From Sphingobacteriales bacterium (GTDB lineage Bacteria > Bacteroidota > Bacteroidia > Chitinophagales > Chitinophagaceae): a stretch of 64,000 nt of DNA. Shown one piece after another: positions 43,029 through 50,954 of this stretch; position 1 is the first letter of the stretch, and each line of letters begins with the position of its first letter. The notes below the pieces were generated by a model. It was not told where the DNA came from. It did not search any database and worked only from the letters and a program-made list of their open reading frames with translations. The translations under genes and the position numbers were made by a program. The stretch lies in the NCBI GenBank assembly GCA_016235125.1, contig JACRLZ010000007.1:310001-374000 (forward strand), written 5' to 3'.

Positions 43029-44015
43029 TTAACCGAATAAACCACCTTTTTTAAGGCTTCTGATGCCTTCACCTATCTTGAAGCCATTATGATATATTTC
43101 AATTTTATAATCACCGGTCATAAAATCATTTTGACGAATAGGGAACTGTACATTTTTACGCTGCCCCTGAACATAATCAACAGGAAGTTTGGCAGTAAAT
43201 GGCTTGTCGCCGTCTGTACGGGTGTTTAATGTATTACTGTTTTCCGAAATCACTTTTCCATCAGGCGCTGTTACGATCAGGTACATGTCGGCAGGTCCTG
43301 ATCTGGCAATGCGGTTTTCAATATCAAACGACACCAGCAGTTTGTCAACCCTTTTGGCAGAAACAGTTTCTTTTTCTTTTCCACTCTTTTTTTCATTCAT
43401 CGGCATCACCTGTATGTTGGAGGCGCTGAAGGTGGATGCTACATCAACAGTTTTTTCAAGATCTGCTTTCTCTGTCTTAGTTGTTGCCAGGTTTTGCTCC
43501 AGGTCGCTTTTCTCCTGTTTCAAATTGGTATTGGCAACGGTAAGCTGCTGATTCTCTCCGGTCAGCCTTGCCACTTCGGTTTCAAGACCGGTGATCTTAT
43601 CATTCAGATCTGCTATAAGTGTTTTTGCCTTTGCCAACTCAGCGGCAGTTGCATTCTTATCGTTCAGTATTCTTCTGATCTCTGCTTTCCTGGCAGCGAT
43701 GTCTTTGTCATATTTAGCTTTTAAATCAGCATTCTGGCCGCTCAGTGTATTATTAGCGCCGGTCAGTGAATCAAGCCTTACCAATGCATTGTCAAAATCT
43801 TTCTGCAGGTCTGAGATTTTGGAATCCTGTGATTCAATAACAGTTTGCTGCTTGTCTATTTTGTCACCCGACTTGTTTTTGTCGTAGAGCAAATAACCCC
43901 AGGTGCCAAGCAGGCCTGCTGCAAGCAAACCTATCATCAGGTTTTTATAGTTCTTATTCTTTGGGGACTGGTTTTGCCAGGATGGTGTTGCCGAAGGATA
44001 ATTAGTGTCTGTCAT
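43029..44015 (-). CDS. Membrane-anchored coiled-coil protein, paralogue B
   Basis: A 328-residue protein. A short polar N-terminus is followed by one membrane helix (about 27-44, LMIGLLAAGLLGTWGYLLYD) and a long coiled coil of heptads (about 55-195), then a C-terminal beta-sandwich-like domain (LLVSFDIENR ... TAPDGKVISEN ... GDYKIEIYHNGFKIGEG). The helix, coil and end domain repeat the plan of paralogue A. A likely topology is cytoplasmic N-terminus with the coil and end domain in the periplasm. It has its own terminator. Function is unknown; it may scaffold a complex with the exported Ppx/GppA-like protein (inference). Confidence 0.8.
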   Translation of the reverse strand: MTDTNYPSATPSWQNQSPKNKNYKNLMIGLLAAGLLGTWGYLLYDKNKSGDKIDKQQTVIESQDSKISDLQKDFDNALVRLDSLTGANNTLSGQNADLKAKYDKDIAARKAEIRRILNDKNATAAELAKAKTLIADLNDKITGLETEVARLTGENQQLTVANTNLKQEKSDLEQNLATTKTEKADLEKTVDVASTFSASNIQVMPMNEKKSGKEKETVSAKRVDKLLVSFDIENRIARSGPADMYLIVTAPDGKVISENSNTLNTRTDGDKPFTAKLPVDYVQGQRKNVQFPIRQNDFMTGDYKIEIYHNGFKIGEGIRSLKKGGLFG

Positions 44016-44243
44016 ACAAAAGGATTTTAGATTTTACCTTTTAAAATTAATAATGATTTTTATGAATTAAAAGCGGCCGCAAGTTAAACTGTGTTTATCA
44101 GCCGGTTTTGCTAAATGTTGTTAAAATAAAACCGCTGTCGTTCTGGTAATTTTCTAAAACCGTGCCAGACTGGTTTTTATTGTGCACTAAGAGTTTATAT
44201 TTAGAAAAAGAAAACAGGGCTTAAGCCTGTATCTTAGCAACTT

Positions 44244-45242
44244 ATGAGTGTGGAAAAGATAATAGACGACTGGGAACAAAAAAAATTCAAGCCGGTTTAC
44301 TGGTTTGAGGGGGAGGAAGATTATTTTATTGATAAAGCAATAGATTATGCCGAACACCATATTCTGAATGAAAGCGAATCCTCCTTCAATCTCAGCATTT
44401 TTTATGGTAAGGATGCTAATTGGGCCGAAGTGATAAATGCCTGCAGGCGGTATCCCATGTTTGCCAAAAAGCAGGTAGTGCTGCTGAAGGAAGCCCAGCA
44501 GATGAAAGACCTCGATAAGCTGGAATCTTATGTTGAAAATCCCCTTGACTCCACCGTGTTTATTGTTTCTTACAAGGAAAAGAAACTGGATGCAAGAAAG
44601 AAGTTTGCGAAACTGATCAAGGAAAAAGGAGTGTTGCTTACCACAAAAAAAATGTACGATAGTCAGCTTCCGCAATGGACACAGGAACTGCTTCGTTCAA
44701 AAGGATTGACGATCTCTCAAAAGGGTCTCGTACTACTCACCGATCATATTGGTAATGACCTTATCCGGACTGAAAATGAAATTGACAAACTGAGTGTGAA
44801 CCTGGGGAAAAGAACAGAAATAACTGAGGATGATATCGAGCTTTATATAGGAGTGAGTAAAGATTATAATGTATTTGAGTTGCAATCGGCGCTGGCAGCC
44901 AAAGACCTTGCCCGTTCAATGCGTATAGTTCAATATTTTGAAGCCAATCCCAAAGCTGCTCCTGTACAATTGGTACTTCCTTCACTGTACAGTTTCTTCA
45001 GCAAGGTGTTTATGATATTCGGGGCAGCCACTACAGATGAAAAAACCATAGCAGCGAATATTGGGGTGAATCCCTACTTTATGAAAGAATATATGCTGGC
45101 AGCCAAACTCTATACCTACCCGGGAGTAGAAAATGCTTTGTTGCTGCTGCATCAATATAACCTGAAGTCTGTGGGTGTAAATGATGCCGGAACAGAGGAT
45201 GCGTCATTGCTGAAAGAGATGATCGTAAAAATGCTGAACTGA
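44244..45242 (+). CDS. holA: DNA polymerase III subunit delta
   Basis: A 332-residue clamp-loader subunit that opens the sliding clamp ring. The N-terminal domain starts with KPVYWFEGEEDYFIDKAIDY and contains NACRRYPMFAKKQVVLLKEAQ, both typical of HolA; the AAA+-like lid region is LLTDHIGNDLIRTENEIDKL, and the C-terminal collar domain follows. HolA has no Walker A. The length is normal. It has no operon partner; a TATCTTAG sequence shortly upstream may be its -7 box, although it is not an exact match. Confidence 0.92.
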   Translation: MSVEKIIDDWEQKKFKPVYWFEGEEDYFIDKAIDYAEHHILNESESSFNLSIFYGKDANWAEVINACRRYPMFAKKQVVLLKEAQQMKDLDKLESYVENPLDSTVFIVSYKEKKLDARKKFAKLIKEKGVLLTTKKMYDSQLPQWTQELLRSKGLTISQKGLVLLTDHIGNDLIRTENEIDKLSVNLGKRTEITEDDIELYIGVSKDYNVFELQSALAAKDLARSMRIVQYFEANPKAAPVQLVLPSLYSFFSKVFMIFGAATTDEKTIAANIGVNPYFMKEYMLAAKLYTYPGVENALLLLHQYNLKSVGVNDAGTEDASLLKEMIVKMLN

Positions 45243-45348
45243 ATCTTAACATAAAGGATGCATCAAAAAGCTTTTCTTTGCACCCGGGAGAAATAAAGAC
45301 AACTTTCGGAAATAAATATTCATCTTGTTTACTTGTAAATCTTCAAAC

Positions 45349-46131
45349 ATGAAAAGATTATTACTCCTTCTTCTTACCGCCGGCACAATATTTTTAGGCG
45401 GATGTCTCGAAACAACGGAAGAGGTAACAATTAATGAGGACGGAACGGGGACCTACAGTACCTCCAGCGATATGAGCAACGCTATTTCCATTGCCAAAAA
45501 CATGGGAGGAGGCGGCATAGATAAAATGCCGGTACAGAAAATGGATTCCAGTATTTCGCTTGGTTCTTTGGCTGAAAAAATGGAAGGTTTGACGGAACCG
45601 GAAAAGGAAATGATGAAGAGAGGAACCATGCATATTAAAATGAGTATGGAAGATGAAAAATTTGTGACCTCAATGAATTTTTCTTTCACTTCGCCGGATG
45701 AAATAAGCCAATTCAGGGAATTGTCTCCAAAGCTAACGATGGAGGCTGCAAAGCTGATGATGGAGTCCCTAAAAACACTGATGCCTGGGGGTATGCCAAT
45801 GGGAGGAATGCAGGGTGGGGAAATGCCTGAAATGTCCTCTGTAGAAGATTATTACAAGGTTGAATTTTCCAATGACAAACTGGAAAAGAAACTCAACAAG
45901 GACAAATATGCCAATGTAAGCAGCGACCAGGTATTGCAAGGGATGAAGCAGGCTGCTGAATTTGGGATACCTGTTTCCAATACTTATATAATTAATCTGC
46001 CAAGACCTGCAGAAAAAGTAGAAGGCAGGAATGTAAAACTATCTGAAGACAAAAAGAAAGTGATGGTAACTACCAGCCTGGACGATTTCTTTGATCACCC
46101 GGAGTCATTGGAGTTCAAAGTCAAGTTTTGA
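45349..46131 (+). CDS. Lipoprotein of unknown function
   Basis: A 260-residue lipoprotein with signal peptide MKRLLLLLLTAGTIFLGGC and lipobox Cys19. The mature part starts LETTEEVTINEDGTGTYSTS, a strand pair pattern seen in other lipoproteins of unknown function (E..T..EDGSG). Methionine is very frequent (for example MPGGMPMGGMQGGEMPEM), which might bind copper or simply be a flexible loop. The ATG at 45349 is preferred to a TTG eight codons upstream. It is convergent with ribF. No function can be assigned. Confidence 0.78.
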   Translation: MKRLLLLLLTAGTIFLGGCLETTEEVTINEDGTGTYSTSSDMSNAISIAKNMGGGGIDKMPVQKMDSSISLGSLAEKMEGLTEPEKEMMKRGTMHIKMSMEDEKFVTSMNFSFTSPDEISQFRELSPKLTMEAAKLMMESLKTLMPGGMPMGGMQGGEMPEMSSVEDYYKVEFSNDKLEKKLNKDKYANVSSDQVLQGMKQAAEFGIPVSNTYIINLPRPAEKVEGRNVKLSEDKKKVMVTTSLDDFFDHPESLEFKVKF

Positions 46132-46134
46132 TTA

Positions 46135-47097
46135 TTACAAAATTTTCAGGCTTTCAATCTTGTCTTTGCCAATTTGTTCGATGAGGGCATCAAGGCCGTC
46201 GAACTTAACTTCCTGCCGCAGGTATTTTTTTACATATACTTTCAGTGACTGGTCATAAATATCTTCATCAAAATCAAAGATGTTTACTTCAATCACTCTT
46301 TTCTTTCCGTCAACAGTGGGGCGAAAGCCGATGCTCATCATCCCCTTGAGGCGGGAGTGAGGGGTAGCCAGCGGCGAGTGGGGATATTCATTAATAAAAG
46401 GAAGTTCTGCATACACCGCATAGATGCCATTGCCGGGGGTTATTTTTTCTTCATCCTTTATCTTAAGGTTGGCAGTGGGGTAGCCGAGTTTTCTGCCGAT
46501 CTTATCACCATGTACCACAACGCCTGAGAAAAAGAATTCATAGCCCAGTAAAGTATCAGCAGTAGCTATGTCACCGTGAAGGATAGCTTCCCGGATATTG
46601 GTGGAACTGATGGAAATATTTTCCAGTATATGTTTGGGGATCTCTTTTAGCCTGAAATTATATTCCCTCGCCTTTTTTTCCAGCAAGCGGTAATCACCCA
46701 GCCTTTCTTTGCCAAAGCGGTGGTCGTAACCGATGATGATGGTGTGAGGATGAAACTTATCAACTAAGAAGTTTTTTATATAATCTTCAGCAGGCTGGTT
46801 GGCAAAAGCATCGGTAAAAGGGACCACTACGAGGTGGTCAATGTCAAGCTGTTCCAGTATTTCAATCTTTTCGTTCAGCGTATTGATAAGCCGGATGCCA
46901 AGAATGGTAGAGCTGATCACTTTGCGGGGATGCGGATCAAATGTGATAATAACTGTTTCACCATTATTTTCCTTTGCTTCGGATTTCAGTTTATCAATGA
47001 TCTGGCGGTGGCCCATATGTACTCCATCAAATGTGCCGATGGTGATGATGGCGTTGCGGAATGAAGGCAGGTTTTCAATGTCGTAGTGTACTTGCAT
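46135..47097 (-). CDS. ribF: Bifunctional riboflavin kinase / FAD synthetase
   Basis: A 320-residue enzyme making FMN and then FAD. FAD synthetase half: AIITIGTFDGVHMGHRQII (nucleotidyltransferase HxGH), FDPHPRKVI, VVPFTDAFANQPAEDYI and GYDHRFGKER. Riboflavin kinase half: GVVVHGDKIGRKLGYPTANL, GIYAVYAEL and GMMSIGFRPTV. Between YAEL and KGMMSI there are about 15 unusual residues (NEYPHSPLATPHSRL) that come from a short tandem repeat. The ATG at 47097 gives the standard start; the longer 47127 start adds a non-conserved tail. It is divergent from purM. Confidence 0.93.
   Translation of the reverse strand: MQVHYDIENLPSFRNAIITIGTFDGVHMGHRQIIDKLKSEAKENNGETVIITFDPHPRKVISSTILGIRLINTLNEKIEILEQLDIDHLVVVPFTDAFANQPAEDYIKNFLVDKFHPHTIIIGYDHRFGKERLGDYRLLEKKAREYNFRLKEIPKHILENISISSTNIREAILHGDIATADTLLGYEFFFSGVVVHGDKIGRKLGYPTANLKIKDEEKITPGNGIYAVYAELPFINEYPHSPLATPHSRLKGMMSIGFRPTVDGKKRVIEVNIFDFDEDIYDQSLKVYVKKYLRQEVKFDGLDALIEQIGKDKIESLKIL
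46351..46384. repeat. In-frame tandem short repeat within ribF
   Basis: Two related units of about 18 bases (on the coding strand CCCCACTCGCCGCTGGCTA and CCCCTCACTCCCGCCTCA), translated as PHSPLATPHSRL. They occupy a loop where the family usually has only a few residues. Confidence 0.6.
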
Positions 47098-47103
47098 AAG
47101 GAG

Positions 47104-47111
47104 CAAAAATA
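47104..47111 (-). promoter_or_regulatory. -7 box TATTTTTG of the ribF promoter
   Basis: An exact TAnnTTTG match on the minus strand, 7 bases upstream of the ribF ATG, implying a very short or leaderless message. Confidence 0.45.
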
Positions 47112-47146
47112 AATATTCAATATTCAATATTCAATATTCAATGTTC
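47112..47146. repeat. Heptanucleotide tandem repeat between ribF and purM
   Basis: Five copies of AATATTC, the last with one change (AATGTTC). It fills the space between the two divergent -7 boxes. Confidence 0.85.
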
Positions 47147-47149
47147 AAG

Positions 47150-47157
47150 TAATTTCG
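47150..47157 (+). promoter_or_regulatory. -7 box TAATTTCG of the purM promoter
   Basis: One mismatch to TAnnTTTG, 17 bases upstream of the purM ATG. The -33 position falls inside the heptanucleotide repeat. Confidence 0.35.
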
Positions 47158-47173
47158 CAACTCAACATTTTCC

Positions 47174-48343
47174 ATGGGTTTATACTCTAAGAGAGGAGTT
47201 TCTGCACGAAAAGAAGAAATTCATCAGGCCATTAAAAACCTTGACAAGGGACTTTATCCAAAAGCGTTTTGCAAAATTTTCCCCGATGTTTTATGTGGTG
47301 ATGATGCATGGGTGAATGTGATGCATGCAGATGGCGCTGGCACCAAAAGTATCCTGGCTTACCTGTACTGGAAAGAAACGGGGGACGTTTCGGTGTGGAA
47401 GGGAATTGCACAGGATGCCGTTATAATGAACCTCGACGATCTGCTTTGTGTGGGCATATATGACAATCTTCTTTTTTCTTCCACTATTGACCGGAATAAA
47501 AATGTGATACCCGGCGAAGTGCTGGAAGCCATCATCAATGGTACACAGGAATTCTTTGATAGAATGAAGGGTTTGGGTATCAATATCACTTACATGGGTG
47601 GCGAAACGGCAGATGTGGGAGATGTGGTACGAACGATTGCCGTGAATGGAACTATGACAGCAAGATGGCCCAAACAAAAATTAATTACCAACGAAAACAT
47701 AAAATCCGGCGATGTAATTGTTGGTCTTGCCGGATTTGGTCAATCCAAATATGAAACGGAATATAACAGCGGTATTGCCAGCAACGGTTTAACAAGTGCC
47801 AGGCATGACATGCTGCATAAAACATACGGGGCGAGGTTTCATGAATCATATGATACTACGCTGGATGAGCATGTTGTTTATATAGGGCCGCATCAGGTTA
47901 CGGATGAAATTGAAACAGAAGGCAGGAAGTCGGAAGTCGGAAAATTGCTGTTAAGTCCAACAAGAACATTTGCCCCTGTGATGAAAGAACTTTTAGAAAA
48001 CCATTTTGATGCCATTCACGGATTGATTCATTGTAGCGGAGGAGGGCAGACCAAGTGCCTGAACTATGTACCAGAGAATGTCCGTATCATTAAGGACAAT
48101 CTTTTTGAGCCGCCGGTTATTTTTAAACTTATACAGGAAGCCAGCAAGTCTGATGACAGAGAGATGTACCAGGTATTTAATATGGGTACAAGGCTTGAGA
48201 TTTATACTGAAGAAAAAAACGCTGACACAATTATCGACGTTGCAAAAAAATATGGTGTGGATGCACAGGTGATTGGAAGGGTGGGGGAGGCTGAGAAGAA
48301 AAGCCTCAGTATAAAAACAAAACTTGGCGACATGCTCTATTAA
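47174..48343 (+). CDS. purM: Phosphoribosylformylglycinamidine cyclo-ligase (AIR synthase)
   Basis: A 389-residue ATP-dependent ring-closing enzyme of purine synthesis, cytoplasmic. Motifs: MHADGAGTKSILAYL, QDAVIMNLDDLLCVG, YMGGETADVGDVVRT, GLAGFGQSKYETEYNSGIASNG and HCSGGGQTKCL. This is the long Bacteroidota type. Near residues 250-256 the sequence ETEGRKSEVGK contains a tandem GGAAGTC repeat. It is divergent from ribF, and its stop overlaps the convergent TonB-like gene by 4 bases. Confidence 0.93.
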   Translation: MGLYSKRGVSARKEEIHQAIKNLDKGLYPKAFCKIFPDVLCGDDAWVNVMHADGAGTKSILAYLYWKETGDVSVWKGIAQDAVIMNLDDLLCVGIYDNLLFSSTIDRNKNVIPGEVLEAIINGTQEFFDRMKGLGINITYMGGETADVGDVVRTIAVNGTMTARWPKQKLITNENIKSGDVIVGLAGFGQSKYETEYNSGIASNGLTSARHDMLHKTYGARFHESYDTTLDEHVVYIGPHQVTDEIETEGRKSEVGKLLLSPTRTFAPVMKELLENHFDAIHGLIHCSGGGQTKCLNYVPENVRIIKDNLFEPPVIFKLIQEASKSDDREMYQVFNMGTRLEIYTEEKNADTIIDVAKKYGVDAQVIGRVGEAEKKSLSIKTKLGDMLY

Positions 48344-49053
48344 TCGTTTTTCTTATTCTTTTTTCTGGGTCCTTCTTCAGTTATCATAAATGTGACAGGT
48401 TGTTTTCGGTAAGCTTTTACCACTCTGCCATTTTGCATTGCAGGTACCCATTTAGGAGATTTCATAATAACTCTTATAACTTCTTTTTCCATTCCATGCC
48501 CATGATTGGTAAGCGGCTTTATATCACTGATATTTCCATTTTTATCCACTACAAACTGTATAACTACAGTGTATGCCCCTGCCGGGGCGCTATTTTCAAC
48601 CGGTACGTTAGCATTAAGAGTTCTTTCAAGAAAATTTCGCCATGCTTGTGCTCCTCCCGGAAATGAAGCTTCCACCTCAACCTTATCAAAGGTTATATTG
48701 TCATCATCAGAAACATCTTTTAGTTCCGGATCTGCGATAGTTACTTCTTTCATGTTTTCCTTCAAAAAAATTTCAATTACCCCGTCTTTTCCCTTTTCAC
48801 CATATTTATCAGTTGCCTGACTTCCTTTCAGAACATTGATAGAGCTGATTGCATCGGCACTTACCAGGCTATCTATTGGCTTAATTTCTTTTATGGTTCC
48901 TATCACTTTTCCGTCGACAACGACCAATACATTCGAATCTTTTGATTGTTGAGAGTTTCTGAATATTGGTTTGGTTGTATCAACAGCATTGCCAGACGCT
49001 ATTGAAATCGTTGAAACAGACAATAACAACAGCAAGCAGATAATTTTGGTCAT
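48340..49053 (-). CDS. Exported TonB C-terminal domain protein
   Basis: A 237-residue exported protein with signal peptide to about residue 20 (STISIASGNA). Residues about 40-100 look like the short plug-like domain found in receptor or BlaR-type sensors (VLVVVDGKVIGTIKEI ... DAISSINVLKGSQATDKYGEKGKDGVIEIFL). The C-terminal half is a TonB-like domain (FPGGAQAWRNFLERTLN ... TVVIQFVVDKNGNISDIKPL ... KSPKWVPAMQNGRVVKAYRKQPVTF). It lacks the membrane anchor of energy-transducing TonB proteins, so it may be a soluble periplasmic partner. The stop overlaps purM by 4 bases. Confidence 0.85.
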   Translation of the reverse strand: MTKIICLLLLLSVSTISIASGNAVDTTKPIFRNSQQSKDSNVLVVVDGKVIGTIKEIKPIDSLVSADAISSINVLKGSQATDKYGEKGKDGVIEIFLKENMKEVTIADPELKDVSDDDNITFDKVEVEASFPGGAQAWRNFLERTLNANVPVENSAPAGAYTVVIQFVVDKNGNISDIKPLTNHGHGMEKEVIRVIMKSPKWVPAMQNGRVVKAYRKQPVTFMITEEGPRKKNKKND

Positions 49054-49165
49054 ATAATTGTATTTGTAAAATAAAAGTTACATCGCCGGATCCGCCAACG
49101 AAATAAATCAAAAAAAGTGATTTATCTGACTCTTCTTTCTTTATTTTGCAACAAACCCATTACTG

Positions 49166-49855
49166 ATGGCCGAACCAATCATTGAACTCAGGCAAGCCAA
49201 TATCTACCAGGGCGATAACCTTATTTTACAAAATGTGAATCTTACCATTCATAAAGGTGAATTTGTTTATCTCGTTGGTAAAACAGGCACCGGTAAATCG
49301 AGTTTGCTGAAAACACTTTATGGCGAATTGCCATTGACGGAAGGAGAGGGCTCGGTGGCTGGATTCAATCTCAGAGACCTTGATTGGAAAAAAGTTCCTT
49401 ACCTGCGCCGTAATTTGGGTGTCGTGTTCCAGGATTTTCAATTGCTCACCGACAGAAACGTAAATGAAAACCTGAAGTTTGTATTAAAGGCTACCGGCTG
49501 GACGGATGAAAGAATGATGGATGAAAAAATACAGGATGTGCTTGACAAAGTTGGATTAAAAGCAAAGGGATTTAAAATGCCTTTTGAACTCAGTGGTGGC
49601 GAACAACAAAGAGTTGACATAGCGAGAGCATTGCTGAACTCACCTAAAGTGATACTGGCTGATGAACCTACCGGTAACCTTGATCCTGAAACTTCTGATG
49701 AGATCATGAACCTCTTGTTTCAGGTAGCAAAGGATTATCAATCGGCTGTGGTGATGGCATCACATGATTATATCGTGGTGCAAAAATTTCCTGCAAGGAT
49801 GATAAGAACGGAAAGGGGAGTGGTTTCGGATAATGCTACCATAAGTATTGAATAA
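49166..49855 (+). CDS. ftsE: Cell-division ATP-binding protein FtsE
   Basis: A 229-residue ABC ATPase. Walker [11 protein letters not shown]-loop VFQDFQLL, signature LSGGEQQR, Walker [13 protein letters not shown] and H-loop ASHD. The short size and [24 protein letters not shown] pattern fit FtsE, the ATPase of FtsEX, which governs peptidoglycan hydrolases at the septum. A LolD-type lipoprotein exporter is a less likely alternative. FtsX is not adjacent. The 3' end overlaps the convergent glycosyltransferase by 20 bases. Confidence 0.85.
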   Translation: MAEPIIELRQANIYQGDNLILQNVNLTIHKGEFVYLVGKTGTGKSSLLKTLYGELPLTEGEGSVAGFNLRDLDWKKVPYLRRNLGVVFQDFQLLTDRNVNENLKFVLKATGWTDERMMDEKIQDVLDKVGLKAKGFKMPFELSGGEQQRVDIARALLNSPKVILADEPTGNLDPETSDEIMNLLFQVAKDYQSAVVMASHDYIVVQKFPARMIRTERGVVSDNATISIE

Positions 49856-50954
49856 GCTGCTGCACATTCTTTTCATTACTGAATGTATTTTCCATTAATT
49901 TTTTCCGCAATGTTATTTCTTCTGTAGTAAATGGTTGGTGAAGCAATTGCATCACTACTGATGCAAAAGCAGCTGCATTGCCTGCAATATGACAGGCTGC
50001 TTCAAGCCCTGTTCCTACAACCATGGTATCATTCACAATGCAATGCCTGCCTTCAAACAAGGCGTGCAGTAACTTTATTTTTATCCCAGCACTACTGAAG
50101 GAGGGCAATACGTTGATATGCGCTTGCCTCAGCAGATCATTTATTTCATTTTCTGTTGGGTTTGCTATGAGTCTACATTGTTTATTTCTAAAAGAAATAT
50201 TTGCCAGCTTTTTTGAAGGGTTCTTTCCTGCAATCACAAAAGGCACAGCTATTTTGGAAAAAACATTTTTAAGTAACCAGAGAGCTACTTTTTCATTTTC
50301 GGGTACAGAAAGATTACCGTGATAAAGACAGCAATTACCGATTCCTTCAAGAGAGTTTATTTCTTTATAAGGAATAAAGGCGGGCAGAAAAAAAACATTT
50401 TTCAAATTATAATTCCTGAATGTAGCTGCATCTTTTTCAGTAATGCTGGCATAAGCAATTTCTTTTGGAAGAGACTGCTGGTATTTTCCCAGGAGACGGC
50501 TTTCCCTTTTGAAATAAATTTTTTTAAACAGGTTGCCGGTAGCATCAGCCAACTGCCTGTAATATTCTTTCTCGTCATTATGCAATCGTACAAGGATTTT
50601 TTTGTTCTTATTAATGCCGGGAATAATACCGGTACAGTGTATACCTTCCAGCAAAACAGGGTGTTCATTTTTATTCAGGTTGCTGATCAGTTCATCATTG
50701 ATCCTTGATGCAACAATGTACGGCAGCCTTCTTGAGACTCCCATGCTGCCCATTTTTCTTTCATAAACATGAATGGACTCGCAATAATTTTTAAGAACAT
50801 CAGAATCGCTTCGTTGGTTATAAGAAAAATAATGAAGGTGAATTTTTATTCCGGCTTTGTACAGCGTTTCAATCTTACAAAACATATCAATAGCCCCGCC
50901 GTAATCAGCGGGCCAGGGATTATCAAGACAAACGATATGTAATTGACGGCTCAA
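49836..50954 (-). CDS. Glycosyltransferase, GT4-like (second of a pair)
   Basis: A 372-residue probable GT-B glycosyltransferase. The N-terminal Rossmann part starts HIVCLDNPWPADYGGAIDMF (a glycine-rich start common in GT4), and the C-terminal part has the pattern of donor-binding (VIAGKNPS ... NVLPSFSSAGIKIKLLHALFEGRHCIVN). The E-x7-E motif is only partly recognisable. It overlaps the upstream glycosyltransferase gene by 4 bases (ATGA), so the pair acts in one pathway, probably surface polysaccharide or glycoprotein synthesis. Donor and acceptor are unknown. Confidence 0.85.
   Translation of the reverse strand: MSRQLHIVCLDNPWPADYGGAIDMFCKIETLYKAGIKIHLHYFSYNQRSDSDVLKNYCESIHVYERKMGSMGVSRRLPYIVASRINDELISNLNKNEHPVLLEGIHCTGIIPGINKNKKILVRLHNDEKEYYRQLADATGNLFKKIYFKRESRLLGKYQQSLPKEIAYASITEKDAATFRNYNLKNVFFLPAFIPYKEINSLEGIGNCCLYHGNLSVPENEKVALWLLKNVFSKIAVPFVIAGKNPSKKLANISFRNKQCRLIANPTENEINDLLRQAHINVLPSFSSAGIKIKLLHALFEGRHCIVNDTMVVGTGLEAACHIAGNAAAFASVVMQLLHQPFTTEEITLRKKLMENTFSNEKNVQQLIQYLW

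Noticed and set aside
49166..49855. LolD lipoprotein-export ATPase
   Set aside because: Possible by family similarity, but the short length and the sequence near the Q-loop fit FtsE better, and no LolC/E gene is adjacent.
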